The notes beneath the pieces were generated by a model. That model made no database searches and had not been told where the DNA came from. It saw nothing but the letters and a program-made list of their open reading frames with translations. Positions 43,667 through 52,667 of a stretch of 64,000 bases of DNA are shown piece after piece (position 1 is the first letter of the stretch; each line of letters starts with the position of its first letter). Source of the DNA: Qipengyuania oceanensis (GTDB lineage Bacteria > Pseudomonadota > Alphaproteobacteria > Sphingomonadales > Sphingomonadaceae); NCBI RefSeq assembly GCF_009827535.1, contig NZ_WTYN01000003.1:61001-125000 (forward strand), read 5' to 3'. The translations under genes were made by a program, and so were the position numbers.

Positions 43667-44575
43667 ATGAGCCGCGCCCTGCGCACCGTCGCCGAGGGTA
43701 TCCATTTCGGCGAAGGCCCGCGGTGGCGGGCCGAAGATGGGCAGGGCAGGCTCTGGTTCTCCGACTTCTACGCGCACCGGATCTGTTCGGTGAGCGAGCA
43801 GGGCGGCGACGTGCGGACCGAGCTCCAGCTAGACGGGAACGAGCAATCCTCGGGCCTCGGCTGGATGCCGGACGGCTCGCTGCTGTTCGTGAAGATGCAG
43901 GCCCAGGAGGTCTGGCGGCGCTGGCCCGATGGACGCCTTGCGCGCCATGCCGACCTCTCCGCTTACGCGGCCTATTGGTGCAACGACATGGTCGTCGATG
44001 CACGCGGGCGGGCCTACGTCGGCAATTTCGGTTTCGATCTCGATGCCGCGATGCACGAGCGCGGCGTCGAAGGAGTGCTCGCCGACCATCCGACCACCCC
44101 GCTTGCGCTCGTCCAGCCCGATGGGTCCGTTTCCTCCGCTGCCGGCGACGAGCGATTCTCGTTTCCCAACGGCACCGTCATCACGCCGGACGGCGAGACG
44201 CTGATCGTCGGAGAAACGCTCGGCGGCAGGCTTGCCGCCTTCGATGTCGGCGAGGACGGCAGCCTCTCCAATCGCCGTGTCTGGGCCGAAACCGCGCCGC
44301 GAGTACCGGATGGTATCTGCCTAGATGCCGATGGCGCGATCTGGATCGCCAACCCGATCGCACCCGAATGCGTGCGCTATGCGGAAGGCGGCGAGGTTCT
44401 CGACGTGGTCGAAACGGCAGGCCTCAACTGCTTCGCCTGCATGCTGGGCGGGGCGGACGGTCGCACCCTGTTCATGGTGCTGGCTCCGGATTCCGACGCC
44501 GGACGAAGGCGCGCTCGCGCGGAGGGCCGCATAGTCTCGGTCAGGGTAGATGCGCCCGCGGCGGGCCTTCCCTGA
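43667..44575 (+). CDS. SMP-30/gluconolactonase family protein
   Basis: 302 residues. The beta-propeller shows EGPRWRAEDGQGRLWFSDFY (a metal-binding Glu near the start), WCNDMVVDARGRAYVGNFGF (Asn/Asp ligands), FPNGTVITPDGETLIVGETL and RVPDGICLDADGAIWIANP. The family hydrolyses lactones with a divalent metal. The ATG comes one base after the SDR stop, so it is the last gene of the rightward operon. A lactone intermediate in the degraded compound is suggested. Confidence 0.88.
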   Translation: MSRALRTVAEGIHFGEGPRWRAEDGQGRLWFSDFYAHRICSVSEQGGDVRTELQLDGNEQSSGLGWMPDGSLLFVKMQAQEVWRRWPDGRLARHADLSAYAAYWCNDMVVDARGRAYVGNFGFDLDAAMHERGVEGVLADHPTTPLALVQPDGSVSSAAGDERFSFPNGTVITPDGETLIVGETLGGRLAAFDVGEDGSLSNRRVWAETAPRVPDGICLDADGAIWIANPIAPECVRYAEGGEVLDVVETAGLNCFACMLGGADGRTLFMVLAPDSDAGRRRARAEGRIVSVRVDAPAAGLP

Positions 44576-44599
44576 CCGGTCTGCGCGGCCGAACTACGA

Positions 44600-45217
44600 T
44601 CAGCGACGCAGTTGCTGCATCCGGTGGAGATACCGGGCGAGCACATCGATCTCGAGATTGACGCCGTCGCCTTCCTCGCGCTCGCCCAGGGTCGTGACCT
44701 CGGCCGTATGCGGGATGATGTTGAGCGAGAAACGCACGTCGCCGTTCGGCTCGTCGGTCACGTCGTTGACCGTCAGCGAAACCCCGTCGACGGTGATGGA
44801 GCCTTTTTCGGCGACATAGGGCGCGATCGATGATCCGGCCAGAATCTCCCAGCGGGCCGATCCGCCATCGTCCTGCAGCCGCGCGACCCGCCCGACCGCA
44901 TCGACATGCCCGGTGACGATGTGGCCGCCCAGTTCCTCGCCCAGGCGCATCGCCTGTTCGAGATTGACCTTGCGACCCTCTTGCCACTGGCCTTGCGCGG
45001 TGCGCGAAACGGTTTCGCCCGATATGTCGACGTCGAACCACGCATCGCCCGCCGTCCCGCCGCGCGCGACCACGGTCAGGCAGCAGCCGGAGCAGGAAAT
45101 CGATGCGCCGATGGCGATCCGGTCTGGGTCGTAAGGGCAGGCGATCCGCGCGCGCAGATCGCCGCGATCCTCGACGCTGGTGACCGTGCCGACGGCGGTG
45201 ACGATACCGGTGAACAT
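44600..45217 (-). CDS. ribE: Riboflavin synthase
   Basis: 205 residues. It catalyses dismutation of 6,7-dimethyl-8-ribityllumazine to riboflavin. Two lumazine-binding repeats begin MFTGIVTAVGTVTSVEDRGD and, in the second half, GHIVTGHVDAVGRVARLQDD; ISCSGCCLTVV and SITVDGVSLTVNDV are the paired GVCLTV-type motifs. The gene is called ribE in Bacillus and ribC in E. coli. It is 9 bp after ribD, a small riboflavin operon. Confidence 0.95.
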   Translation of the reverse strand: MFTGIVTAVGTVTSVEDRGDLRARIACPYDPDRIAIGASISCSGCCLTVVARGGTAGDAWFDVDISGETVSRTAQGQWQEGRKVNLEQAMRLGEELGGHIVTGHVDAVGRVARLQDDGGSARWEILAGSSIAPYVAEKGSITVDGVSLTVNDVTDEPNGDVRFSLNIIPHTAEVTTLGEREEGDGVNLEIDVLARYLHRMQQLRR

Positions 45218-45226
45218 GCCTGTTTC

Positions 45227-46213
45227 CTAAGCGGCTGGGGGACGGTGGCGCTCATAGGCGGCGAAGCCGTCGCTGCCAAGCTGGCGGCGTTCGGCAAGTG
45301 TCCAGCGCCCATGCGCTTCGGCCAGCCGCTCGAGCCCGATGGCGCCCAGGGCATCGCGCCCCTCGCCGATGACTATCGGCGCCGTGTAGATTTCGAGCCT
45401 GTCCACGAGATCGGCGGCGAGGAAGCTTGCAGCCGCCTGGCCGCCGCCCTCGACATAGAGATACTGGACCCCGGCAAGCCGATCGATCTGGCCTGGCGCG
45501 TTGATGATCTTCACCCCGTCGAGCGGAACGCCGCGCGTGAGCACCACCCTTTGCGGGCTGCGATCTTCGAGACCGGGCAGGCGCACGTCGAGCCTGGGTT
45601 TGTCCGACCGCCATGTGCCGCCGCCAACCAGGATCGCGTCGCTCTGGGCACGCCGCGCATGGACATGCGCACGGGCAGCCTCGCTGGTGATCCAGCGACT
45701 CTCGCCGTCCGGACGGGCGATCTTGCCGTCTAGCGACAGCGCGAGCTTCAAGGTAACGTGCGGACGCCCGAAATTCGCCCGGACAAGATAGCCGGCGAGA
45801 CTGCCGCGCGAGGCGGCATCGCCGACCAGTTCGACGGCTATGCCCGCAGCACGCAGCCGCTCGATTCCCTTGCCAGCCGTGCGGGGATCGGGATCGGCAG
45901 TGCCGATGACCACCCGGGCAGGCTTGGCGCTAGCAAGAATGTCCGCGCAGGCCGGGCCCCGTTCGCTGTCGTGCGCGCACGGCTCGAGCGTGACATAGAC
46001 CTCGCTACCCAGCGCAGCCTCGCCCGCCTGGGCCAAGGCCATGGCCTCGGCATGGGGACGACCACCGGCTTGCGTCCAGCCGCGACCGACGACGTGCCCG
46101 TCCTTGACGACAATGCAGCCGACCGACGGGTTCGGACGGCTCAGCGGCCGGCCGCGTTGCGACAGCCGTGCAGCTGCCGCCAGCCAGTCGCGATCACTCG
46201 GCGGTGTCTGCAC
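45227..46213 (-). CDS. ribD: Bifunctional riboflavin deaminase/reductase RibD
   Basis: 328 residues. The deaminase domain has GGRPHAEAMALAQAG and TLEPCAHDSERGPACAD (zinc ligands His and two Cys). The reductase domain has KLALSLDGKIARPDGESRW, SEAARAHVHARRAQSDAILVG and the C-terminal YVEGGGQAAASFLAADLVDR. I put the start at the GTG at 46213; a frame open to 46378 overlaps the upstream gene completely and lacks conserved residues. It overlaps the preceding TM-protein gene by 20 bp. Confidence 0.94.
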   Translation of the reverse strand: MQTPPSDRDWLAAAARLSQRGRPLSRPNPSVGCIVVKDGHVVGRGWTQAGGRPHAEAMALAQAGEAALGSEVYVTLEPCAHDSERGPACADILASAKPARVVIGTADPDPRTAGKGIERLRAAGIAVELVGDAASRGSLAGYLVRANFGRPHVTLKLALSLDGKIARPDGESRWITSEAARAHVHARRAQSDAILVGGGTWRSDKPRLDVRLPGLEDRSPQRVVLTRGVPLDGVKIINAPGQIDRLAGVQYLYVEGGGQAAASFLAADLVDRLEIYTAPIVIGEGRDALGAIGLERLAEAHGRWTLAERRQLGSDGFAAYERHRPPAA

Positions 46214-46634
46214 GCGGATTTTCGGACAATGACGGTGCGCCTGACGGCTCGCCGGACTCGCGATCGGCTTCGATCTCGGCTTCCATCCGGTCGACGTCGA
46301 GGCCGCTTGCCCGGCCAAGCTCGCGATACAGCTCCTTGCGCAGTTCCTCGCGCTGCTGCTGGCGGGCGGCAAGCGCATCCTTGCGCTGCTGGTTTGCGAT
46401 GTTGCTCGCCATGATTTCCTCGTCCGTGCGGTCGGGATCGAAGCTGGTGATGTAGGTCACCTCGGGCGCGGCGGGCGGGATGTAGGTCTTCTCGCTGGTG
46501 AAGGAATAGAACAGCGTGCCCGTGATCAGCAGCGACACGACCAGCACCGGCCAGCGGTATTCGTTCGGGCGACTGAACTCGCTCCAGAAATCCCGCACAC
46601 CCGGAATCGGGTTCAAACGTTTGAGAATGCGCAT
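46194..46634 (-). CDS. Single-TM hypothetical protein, conserved context with ribD
   Basis: 146 residues. A membrane helix (YRWPVLVVSLLITGTLFYSF, about residues 27-46) is followed by a periplasmic or cytoplasmic Arg/Glu-rich helical segment (QQRKDALAARQQQREELRKE), probably a coiled coil. No domain was recognised. Its 3' end overlaps the ribD start by 20 bp, so it leads the riboflavin transcript. Confidence 0.7.
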   Translation of the reverse strand: MRILKRLNPIPGVRDFWSEFSRPNEYRWPVLVVSLLITGTLFYSFTSEKTYIPPAAPEVTYITSFDPDRTDEEIMASNIANQQRKDALAARQQQREELRKELYRELGRASGLDVDRMEAEIEADRESGEPSGAPSLSENPRADTAE

Positions 46635-46703
46635 GAAGGATAGATAGGCGCTGGAATCATCGAGCGCCAGTGCATGCGCCAGTGCCCCGTGTCGGGCGAT
46701 ACC

Positions 46704-47300
46704 TCAGTCGTAGGTGACGCGGATCGGGACCCGTCCGCGCAGCACTCCGCCGAGCCCGATTGCCGAATCGGTATAGAGCCGTCCGGTGAAATGGAATGTC
46801 ATCGTTCCCGTGGCGTCGAGCACGGCGAATGCGGGCAAGTCGGTCTCGAAATCGCGCAATTGCGCTCGCCCGCCGCCCGGATCGCTCATGGTGACCGACA
46901 GGGGCATGTCGACGCGGATTGCCTTGAATGGCTTGCCGGTGATGGTCGCCCGGCCCTGGATCGCGATTCCGCCGAGATCGTCGATCCCGCCGAAAGTCAC
47001 CTTCTGGCCGGTCTGCAGGTCGATCAGCACGCTTCCCACGCCGCTGCCGACCAGCACCAGCCGGCCGAAATCGATATCGCTTTCGATTTGCAGGACGAGC
47101 TGGCCCTGGCCATTGCCGCCGGTAGTTCCACCGCCGCCTCCGCCGCCTCCGCCGCCCCCGTTGCCCGGGCGTCCACCGCCTTCGCCGACAGGAGGCGGGT
47201 TGGTGCCGCAAAAGCTGCACTTGCCCTGCGCCGCGGCCGGGGTGGCCGTGACGAGCAGGGCGATGGCTGCAACTAACGCGAGGAAGGCAGCTTTGAACAT
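46704..47300 (-). CDS. DUF4402 family secreted protein
   Basis: 198 residues from the ATG at 47300. A signal peptide (LALVAAIALLVTATPAAAQ) precedes CSFCGTNPPPV, a long Gly-rich linker, and the DUF4402 domain: DIDFGRLVLVGSGVGSVLID, ITGKPFKAIRVDMPL and the end GRVPIRVTYD. Function is unknown; the family often resembles fimbrial or surface subunits. Confidence 0.8.
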   Translation of the reverse strand: MFKAAFLALVAAIALLVTATPAAAQGKCSFCGTNPPPVGEGGGRPGNGGGGGGGGGGGTTGGNGQGQLVLQIESDIDFGRLVLVGSGVGSVLIDLQTGQKVTFGGIDDLGGIAIQGRATITGKPFKAIRVDMPLSVTMSDPGGGRAQLRDFETDLPAFAVLDATGTMTFHFTGRLYTDSAIGLGGVLRGRVPIRVTYD

Positions 47301-47361
47301 GACCCGGTTATCGACGAACAGGGTAAACGAAAGGTTAGGGACTTCTACCTGGCCGCCATTT

Positions 47362-48084
47362 TCATCCGAACGCAGCGTAGAGCGTGCGGCCATGGACTTT
47401 CAGCCACCGGTCAGCTGCGGCCAGATCGCCTTCGAACAATTCGCCTAGCATCGTATGGAAAGCAGGCGAGTGATCGAAGTGGACGAGGTGTGCTACTTCG
47501 TGCGCTACGACCGAGCGGCGGACGAAATCGGGCGCCTGCACCAGCCGCCAGTTGATCCGCAGCGTGCCCGAGGTCGAACAACTGCCCCAGCGGCGTTGGG
47601 CACGGCTGAGGGCAAGCCGGGGGACGGCCAGGCCCAGTCGTGCGCAATAGTGTTCTAGGTCGGCTTGCAAGAGGGCTCGCGCCTCTCCTTCCAGCCACCG
47701 CTGCAGCCGCTGCGACAGGGTTTCCGACGGGCCGCCAAGGGTGATCCGGCGATCGGACACCGCCGGTTTGCGCGGCTTGCGGGCGTCCCACTCGATCGCG
47801 TGCTCGATACCCCTGAACGCGATGGCACCGCCTGCTGCGGGCGGCTGGCGTAGCGGAATCTTGGCCAGTTCCCCTTCGAGCCAGTCGCGGCGGGCGTGAA
47901 CGAAGGCGAGCGCTTCCTTGCTGGCACACCAGCGCGGCAGAGTGATGCGGACTTCGCTGCCGTCGGGCGCGAGGCGCATGGTCAGCCGTTTCGCCCGCGC
48001 GAGGCGCCTGAGGGCGATCGGCACGCTGCGACCGGCCAGTTCGATCTGCGGATCGATCTCGGCGCTGCGCAACCATTCGATCAT
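47362..48084 (-). CDS. YgjP-like (DUF45) metallopeptidase
   Basis: 240 residues. The zinc motif HEVAHLVHFDHSPAFH (HExxH plus later His) identifies the YgjP/SprT-like group. LALSRAQRRWGSCSTSGTLR, then INWRLVQAPDF, is the family consensus RWGSCs..g.l.lNw.L. Substrate unknown. The start at MIEWLRS is used; a longer frame overlaps YcgN. It ends a minus operon with the YcgN and SCO genes. Confidence 0.92.
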   Translation of the reverse strand: MIEWLRSAEIDPQIELAGRSVPIALRRLARAKRLTMRLAPDGSEVRITLPRWCASKEALAFVHARRDWLEGELAKIPLRQPPAAGGAIAFRGIEHAIEWDARKPRKPAVSDRRITLGGPSETLSQRLQRWLEGEARALLQADLEHYCARLGLAVPRLALSRAQRRWGSCSTSGTLRINWRLVQAPDFVRRSVVAHEVAHLVHFDHSPAFHTMLGELFEGDLAAADRWLKVHGRTLYAAFG

Positions 48085-48097
48085 CGCCGCCGCCCTC

Positions 48098-48541
48098 TCA
48101 CGCGCTTTCCCAGTCGACGATGTGGTGTTCGAGAGGGCCGGCATCATCCTCGCTGATGACTCGTCCCGCGACCGAGACGCCAGCGCGGATCACCGCCTCG
48201 CGATCGCCGGAGATCAGGTAGTGCCAGTCCTTCAGCGGCTTGCCTTCGTGGCGCAGCCGATAGGCGCAGGTGCGGGGCAACCACGGCACGTCGTCCATGA
48301 TCGACAGCCGCAGCTGGAGACACTCGGGCACGAAGGCCTTGCGATGCTTGTAATTGCGACAGGTCGCCGTGCCGGTGTCGAGCAGGGTGCAGGCGACATT
48401 GGTATCCTCGATCTGCCCGGTATCGGCATCCTCGATCTTATGCAGGCAGCAGCGTCCGCAGCCATCGCAGAGCGCTTCCCATTCCGGCTTGCTGAGACTT
48501 GCCAGCGGCAACTCCCAGAAACGCTCCCTCAGCGCACCCAC
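48098..48541 (-). CDS. YcgN family cysteine-cluster protein
   Basis: 147 residues. ALCDGCGRCCLHKIEDADTG and further cysteines (NVACTLLDTGTATCRNYKHR, VPECLQLRL, RTCAYRL) match the UPF0153/YcgN zinc-or-iron cluster family. The start is a GTG at 48541 that overlaps the end of the SCO gene by 13 bp. Function is unknown. Confidence 0.9.
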   Translation of the reverse strand: MGALRERFWELPLASLSKPEWEALCDGCGRCCLHKIEDADTGQIEDTNVACTLLDTGTATCRNYKHRKAFVPECLQLRLSIMDDVPWLPRTCAYRLRHEGKPLKDWHYLISGDREAVIRAGVSVAGRVISEDDAGPLEHHIVDWESA

Positions 48542-49134
48542 TTCGCCAGCTCCGCAGCGACCGCCTTTGCACCCTGGTCGGTCGGCAGGGTCGAGACCGG
48601 CTGGCCGTCGGGCCCGAAGAGATAGGTCACGGTCGAGTGATCCATCAGGTATCCCGCATCGGTCCCCGCGCCGCGGTTGTAGAAGATCCGGAACGTGTCG
48701 GCGGCCTGCTTCACCTGCTCCTCGCTGCCGGTCAGTCCGACGAGCTGGGGAGAGAAGGCCGCGGTAAACTCGCCGACCACCTCGGGCGTGTCGCGCGCGG
48801 GATCGACCGTGATGAAGATCGGGACGAGGTTCGCGGCCGCTTCGGGCTCGTCGTCGGCAAAGGCCTTCAGCCCGCGAACGATGCGCTGGACGTCGACGGG
48901 GCAGATGTCGGGGCAGAACGTGTATCCGAAATAGACGATCCGCCACTTGCCGTCGAAATCGCTCCAACGGACGGTCTCGCCCGTGCTGTTCACCAGCTCG
49001 AACTCGCCGCCGATGTCCGCTCCGGCAAGCGGCGCCTCGGCCAGATCCGGGCCGCTTCCCTGGCCGCAGCCGGAGAGGGCGGAAAGCAGCAATGTCGATA
49101 GGATGAGCGCTCGCAGCATGGCATCGCGGTTCAT
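48529..49134 (-). CDS. SCO1/SenC family copper-binding lipoprotein
   Basis: 201 residues. A lipobox LLSALSGC precedes the thioredoxin-like domain. Copper ligands are CPDICP (YTFCPDICPVDV) and a histidine in LMDHSTVTYLFGPDG. SCO proteins deliver copper to cytochrome c oxidase CuA. It leads a minus operon with YcgN and YgjP; it is divergent from the ankyrin gene. Confidence 0.93.
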   Translation of the reverse strand: MNRDAMLRALILSTLLLSALSGCGQGSGPDLAEAPLAGADIGGEFELVNSTGETVRWSDFDGKWRIVYFGYTFCPDICPVDVQRIVRGLKAFADDEPEAAANLVPIFITVDPARDTPEVVGEFTAAFSPQLVGLTGSEEQVKQAADTFRIFYNRGAGTDAGYLMDHSTVTYLFGPDGQPVSTLPTDQGAKAVAAELAKWVR

Positions 49135-49174
49135 GGTCTGCTAACCCGCTCGGCGCAAGAGTTCTGCGGGGCTC

Positions 49175-49825
49175 ATGAACAACTGGAATCGGAGTATTGG
49201 GATGATGGCGAAGGCCCTCTTCCGCACGGGTTTGATAGGTATCGCCGTTGCAGGCGCGGCACTTGCGGCGCCGGTTGCGGCGCAGCGCTATTCCGAGGGT
49301 TACGAGTTTCTCAAGGCGGTCAAGGAACGCGACGGAGACGTGGCGACCACCGCCCTCAACGAGCCGGGTACGACTGTGGTCAATGCCCGCGACCTGGTCA
49401 CCGGCGAGACGGCGCTGCACATCGTCACTCAGCGCCGCGACCTGGTGTGGATCAAGTTCCTGGCCCAGCGCGGCGCCAATGCGAACATCGCCGACAAGAA
49501 CGGCGTCACGCCGTTGCAGATTGCCGCAAATCTCGGCTTCATCGAAGGCATCGAGGAATTGCTCGAGCGAGGGGCGCGGATTGACGTGACGAACGCGGCG
49601 GGCGAGACGCCGCTGATCTCCGCAGTGCATCGCCGCGACATAGCGATGGTCAGGCTCCTGCTCGAGAAGGGTGCCAATCCCGAGCACAACGACAATTCGG
49701 GCCGCTCGGCGCGCGACTATGCCACGCTGATGGGCGGCAACAGCCAGATGCTCGAAGAGATCCGCAAATCGGACGAGAAGCGCAAGTCATCAACACCCGC
49801 GCAGACCTACGGTCCGAGCTTCTGA
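49175..49825 (+). CDS. Ankyrin-repeat protein, exported
   Basis: 216 residues with a signal peptide (TGLIGIAVAGAALAAPVAAQ). Three to four ankyrin repeats run from about residue 70: TALHIVTQRRDLVWIKFLAQ, TPLQIAANLGFIEGIEELLE, TPLISAVHRRDIAMVRLLLE. Ankyrin proteins scaffold others; a periplasmic target is unknown. ATGs at 49202 and 49205 are alternative starts. Confidence 0.9.
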   Translation: MNNWNRSIGMMAKALFRTGLIGIAVAGAALAAPVAAQRYSEGYEFLKAVKERDGDVATTALNEPGTTVVNARDLVTGETALHIVTQRRDLVWIKFLAQRGANANIADKNGVTPLQIAANLGFIEGIEELLERGARIDVTNAAGETPLISAVHRRDIAMVRLLLEKGANPEHNDNSGRSARDYATLMGGNSQMLEEIRKSDEKRKSSTPAQTYGPSF

Positions 49826-49827
49826 CG

Positions 49828-50496
49828 GTGGCGATTTCCACGGACACGGCAGACCTCACGCTCGAGGAATTGCGGCTGGCGCTTGCCCCCGCGATTGCCG
49901 AGGCGGCGATCTTCGATGGCTGGAGCGACGAGGCGCTGGCGATGGCAGCAGCATCGATCGGCGCTGACGAGGATGTCGCGCGGCTCGCTTTCAAGGGCGG
50001 CGCAATGGAGATGATCGAGGCCTGGATCGAGACGATCGACCGGGCCATGGCAAACGAACTGCCGCCGCAGAAGCTCGCGACGATGAAGATCCGCGAGCGG
50101 ATCCGCAGCCTCGTGCAGTTCCGGCTCGATGCGGTGACCGGCCTGGAAGAAGCGCTGCGGCGCGCGCTTGCCATTATGGCGATGCCGCAGAACGCGGCGC
50201 GTTCGCTCAGGACAGGGTGGCACAGCGCGGACGTCATCTGGCGCCTCGCGGGCGACACCGCGACCGACTACAACCACTACACCAAGCGGGCGATCCTCGC
50301 TTCCATATATGGCGCGACGCTGGCCGTGTTCGTCGACGATACGAGCGAGAACAAGGTCGAGACGCGTGCCTTTCTCGAGCGCCGGATCGACGGCGTAATG
50401 AAGTTCGAGAAGGTGAAGGCGCAGTGGCTGAATCCCGAGCGCGAACATTTCAGCCTGTCGCGATTTCTCGGTCGGCTGCGTTATCCCACGCGGTGA
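49828..50496 (+). CDS. COQ9 family ubiquinone biosynthesis protein
   Basis: 222 residues from a GTG, 2 bp after the ankyrin gene. The family pattern is EAAIFDGWSDEALAMAAASI, LVQFRLDAVTGLEEALRRAL, and GDTATDYNHYTKRAILASIY near the end. COQ9 binds lipids and presents quinone intermediates to COQ7. It is typical of alphaproteobacteria and mitochondria. Confidence 0.9.
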   Translation: MAISTDTADLTLEELRLALAPAIAEAAIFDGWSDEALAMAAASIGADEDVARLAFKGGAMEMIEAWIETIDRAMANELPPQKLATMKIRERIRSLVQFRLDAVTGLEEALRRALAIMAMPQNAARSLRTGWHSADVIWRLAGDTATDYNHYTKRAILASIYGATLAVFVDDTSENKVETRAFLERRIDGVMKFEKVKAQWLNPEREHFSLSRFLGRLRYPTR

Positions 50497-50512
50497 TGCG
50501 CGAGCTGCCGCT

Positions 50513-50531
50513 ATTGATAATCGGTTGCAAT
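50513..50531. promoter_or_regulatory. Possible Fur-like box upstream of feoA
   Basis: ATTGATAATCGGTTGCAAT shows TGATAAT followed by an imperfect inverted half, 30 bp before the feoA ATG. Fur boxes contain GATAAT half-sites, and feo operons are iron-regulated. The match is weak. Confidence 0.3.
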
Positions 50532-50560
50532 TAGGGCCTCGCTCTGGCAGCGCGGCGACG

Positions 50561-50800
50561 ATGACGCTCGACTCCCTCAAGCCCGGCCAGACCGCCCGCA
50601 TCGTGGCGGTCGCATGGGACACGCTGGCCTCTGCAGAAGGCAAGCGGTTGCGTGCGCTCGGCTTCGATGCCGGGGCCGAAGTGGGCGTTGCCTATCGCGG
50701 CGTGTTCGCGGGCTCCGATCCGCTTGCGGTGACGATGGGCCGGATGACGGTCGCGCTGCGGCGCGTCCACGCGCGGGCGATGGAAGTCGAACCGTTATGA
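50561..50800 (+). CDS. feoA: FeoA family ferrous-iron transport protein
   Basis: 79 residues. The SH3-like domain is LDSLKPGQTARIVAVAWDTL, KRLRALGFDAGAEVGVAYRG, DPLAVTMGRMTVALRR. It is a cytoplasmic partner of FeoB. The stop overlaps the feoB ATG (ATGA). Confidence 0.92.
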   Translation: MTLDSLKPGQTARIVAVAWDTLASAEGKRLRALGFDAGAEVGVAYRGVFAGSDPLAVTMGRMTVALRRVHARAMEVEPL

Positions 50801-52653
50801 CCCGCTCGCGTACCGTCGCCCTGGTCGGCAACCCCAATGCGGGCAAGAGCGCGCTGTTCAATGCGCTGACCGGCGCGCGCCAGAAGATCGCGAACTATCC
50901 CGGCGTGACGGTCGAGCGCAAGGCCGGCCGGCTAACCCTGCCGAGCGGCGAGCCGGTCGAACTGATCGACCTCCCCGGAAGCTATTCCCTCGACGCCTCC
51001 AGCCCGGACGAGGAAGTGACCCGTCGCTTCGTCCTCGGTGAATTCGAGGGCGAGGCCAAACCCGAAGTCATCGTGCTGGTGCTCGATGCAGCCAATCTCG
51101 AACAGCACCTGGTGTTCGCGCAGGAGATCATCGCGCTCGGCCGGCCGGTCGTGGTGGCGCTCAACATGATCGACCTCGCCGAACGTGACGGCCTGGTGCT
51201 CGATCCCGATGCCCTGTCGAGTTCGCTCGGTGTCCCGGTCGTCGCGACCGTGGCTGTCCGGCGCAAGGGGCTCGTGGAACTGGCGCAGGCGATCGCGGAT
51301 GCCGAACACCGGTTCGACGACCATCCCGATGCCGAGCCGCAACCTCACCTGACGTTGCCGGAACGCAGGCTCGCGGCGCGCAATATTGCGAAGGCCGCCA
51401 TTCTTTCGGAGAGCAAGGGTCGTCGTCTGCACGCCGGGCTCGACAAGGTCCTGCTCAATCCCTGGATCGGGCCGTTCATCCTGTTCGCCATCCTGTTTGT
51501 CGTTTTTCAGGCCGTTTTCGCATGGGCGGACCCGTTCATCGGCCTGATCGAAGGCGCGACGGAATGGCTTGCCGGTATCGTCGCCTCTAGCCTGCCGGAC
51601 GGCATCGTGCGGGATTTCATCACCGAAGGCGTGATCGCGGGCGTCGGCTCGGTCGTCGTATTCCTGCCGCAGATCGTCATCCTCTTCGCTTTCATCCTGG
51701 TGATGGAGGCGACCGGCTACATGGCGCGAGCCGCCTTCCTGATGGACCGGTTGATGGCGGGCGTGGGCCTGTCCGGGCGCAGCTTCATTCCGCTGCTGTC
51801 GAGCTTCGCCTGTGCCATTCCCGGCATCATGGCGACCCGCAGCATCGCCGATCCGAAGGACCGGCTGACGACCATCCTCATCGCGCCGATGATGACCTGT
51901 TCGGCGCGCCTGCCGGTCTACGCGGTGATCATCGCGGCAGTCATCCCGGCGACGACTGTCGGGCCGGGCATCGGTCTGCAGGGCCTGGTGCTGTTCGCGC
52001 TCTACATCGCCGGAATCCTCGGGGCGCTGGTCGTCGCGCTGGTGCTGCGGCGCAGCGTGACCAAGGGCGGTGCATCGGGATTCATCATGGAGCTGCCGCG
52101 CTACCAGCTCCCGCGGCTCAAGGACCTCGCGATCGGCCTGTGGCAGCGCGCCTGGGTGTTCCTGCGCCGGGCCGGCACGATCATCTTCGCCGCGACCGTG
52201 ATCCTGTGGCTGTTGCTCACCTTCCCCAAGGCGAACGAGGGCGAAAGCCAGCTCGACGCGAGCTTCGCCGGCCAGATCGCCACCGCCATGCAGCCGGTGT
52301 TCGAACCGGTCGGCTTCAATCGCGAGATGACGCTGGCGCTGGTCCCGGCCATGGCCGCGCGCGAAGTCGCCGTGTCCAGCCTCGCGACGACATACGCGAT
52401 CGACGACGACGGCAGCGAGGAGCAGACCGAGGCCGCCTTGCGCGACCAGATCGCGGCGCGCTGGAGCCTGCCGACCGCGCTCGCCTTCCTCGCCTGGTTC
52501 GTGTTCGCGCCGCAATGCCTGTCCACCATCGCCGTCGCCCGGCGCGAGACGAATGGGTGGAAATGGCCGAGCTTCATGTTGGCCTATCTGTTCGCGCTCG
52601 CTTATGTCTTCGCGGGAATCACTTACTGGGCGGCGATCGCCCTCGGATTATAG
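50797..52653 (+). CDS. feoB: Ferrous iron transporter FeoB
   Basis: 618 residues. The N-terminal G domain has G1 GNPNAGKSALFNAL (11-24), DLPGSYSLDASSPDEEV (G3) and ALNMIDLAER (G4). Two gate repeats follow: LLSSFACAIPGIMATRSI and MTCSARLPVYAVII, then later AREVAVSSLATTYAI. Eight or more membrane helices span the rest. It imports Fe2+. A longer frame from 50614 overlaps feoA and is rejected. Confidence 0.96.
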   Translation: MTRSRTVALVGNPNAGKSALFNALTGARQKIANYPGVTVERKAGRLTLPSGEPVELIDLPGSYSLDASSPDEEVTRRFVLGEFEGEAKPEVIVLVLDAANLEQHLVFAQEIIALGRPVVVALNMIDLAERDGLVLDPDALSSSLGVPVVATVAVRRKGLVELAQAIADAEHRFDDHPDAEPQPHLTLPERRLAARNIAKAAILSESKGRRLHAGLDKVLLNPWIGPFILFAILFVVFQAVFAWADPFIGLIEGATEWLAGIVASSLPDGIVRDFITEGVIAGVGSVVVFLPQIVILFAFILVMEATGYMARAAFLMDRLMAGVGLSGRSFIPLLSSFACAIPGIMATRSIADPKDRLTTILIAPMMTCSARLPVYAVIIAAVIPATTVGPGIGLQGLVLFALYIAGILGALVVALVLRRSVTKGGASGFIMELPRYQLPRLKDLAIGLWQRAWVFLRRAGTIIFAATVILWLLLTFPKANEGESQLDASFAGQIATAMQPVFEPVGFNREMTLALVPAMAAREVAVSSLATTYAIDDDGSEEQTEAALRDQIAARWSLPTALAFLAWFVFAPQCLSTIAVARRETNGWKWPSFMLAYLFALAYVFAGITYWAAIALGL

Positions 52654-52667
52654 CGAAGGAAGTTTGA

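Noticed and set aside
50932..52515. A 527-residue frame antisense to feoB
   Set aside because: Shadow; no domain recognised and feoB is intact.
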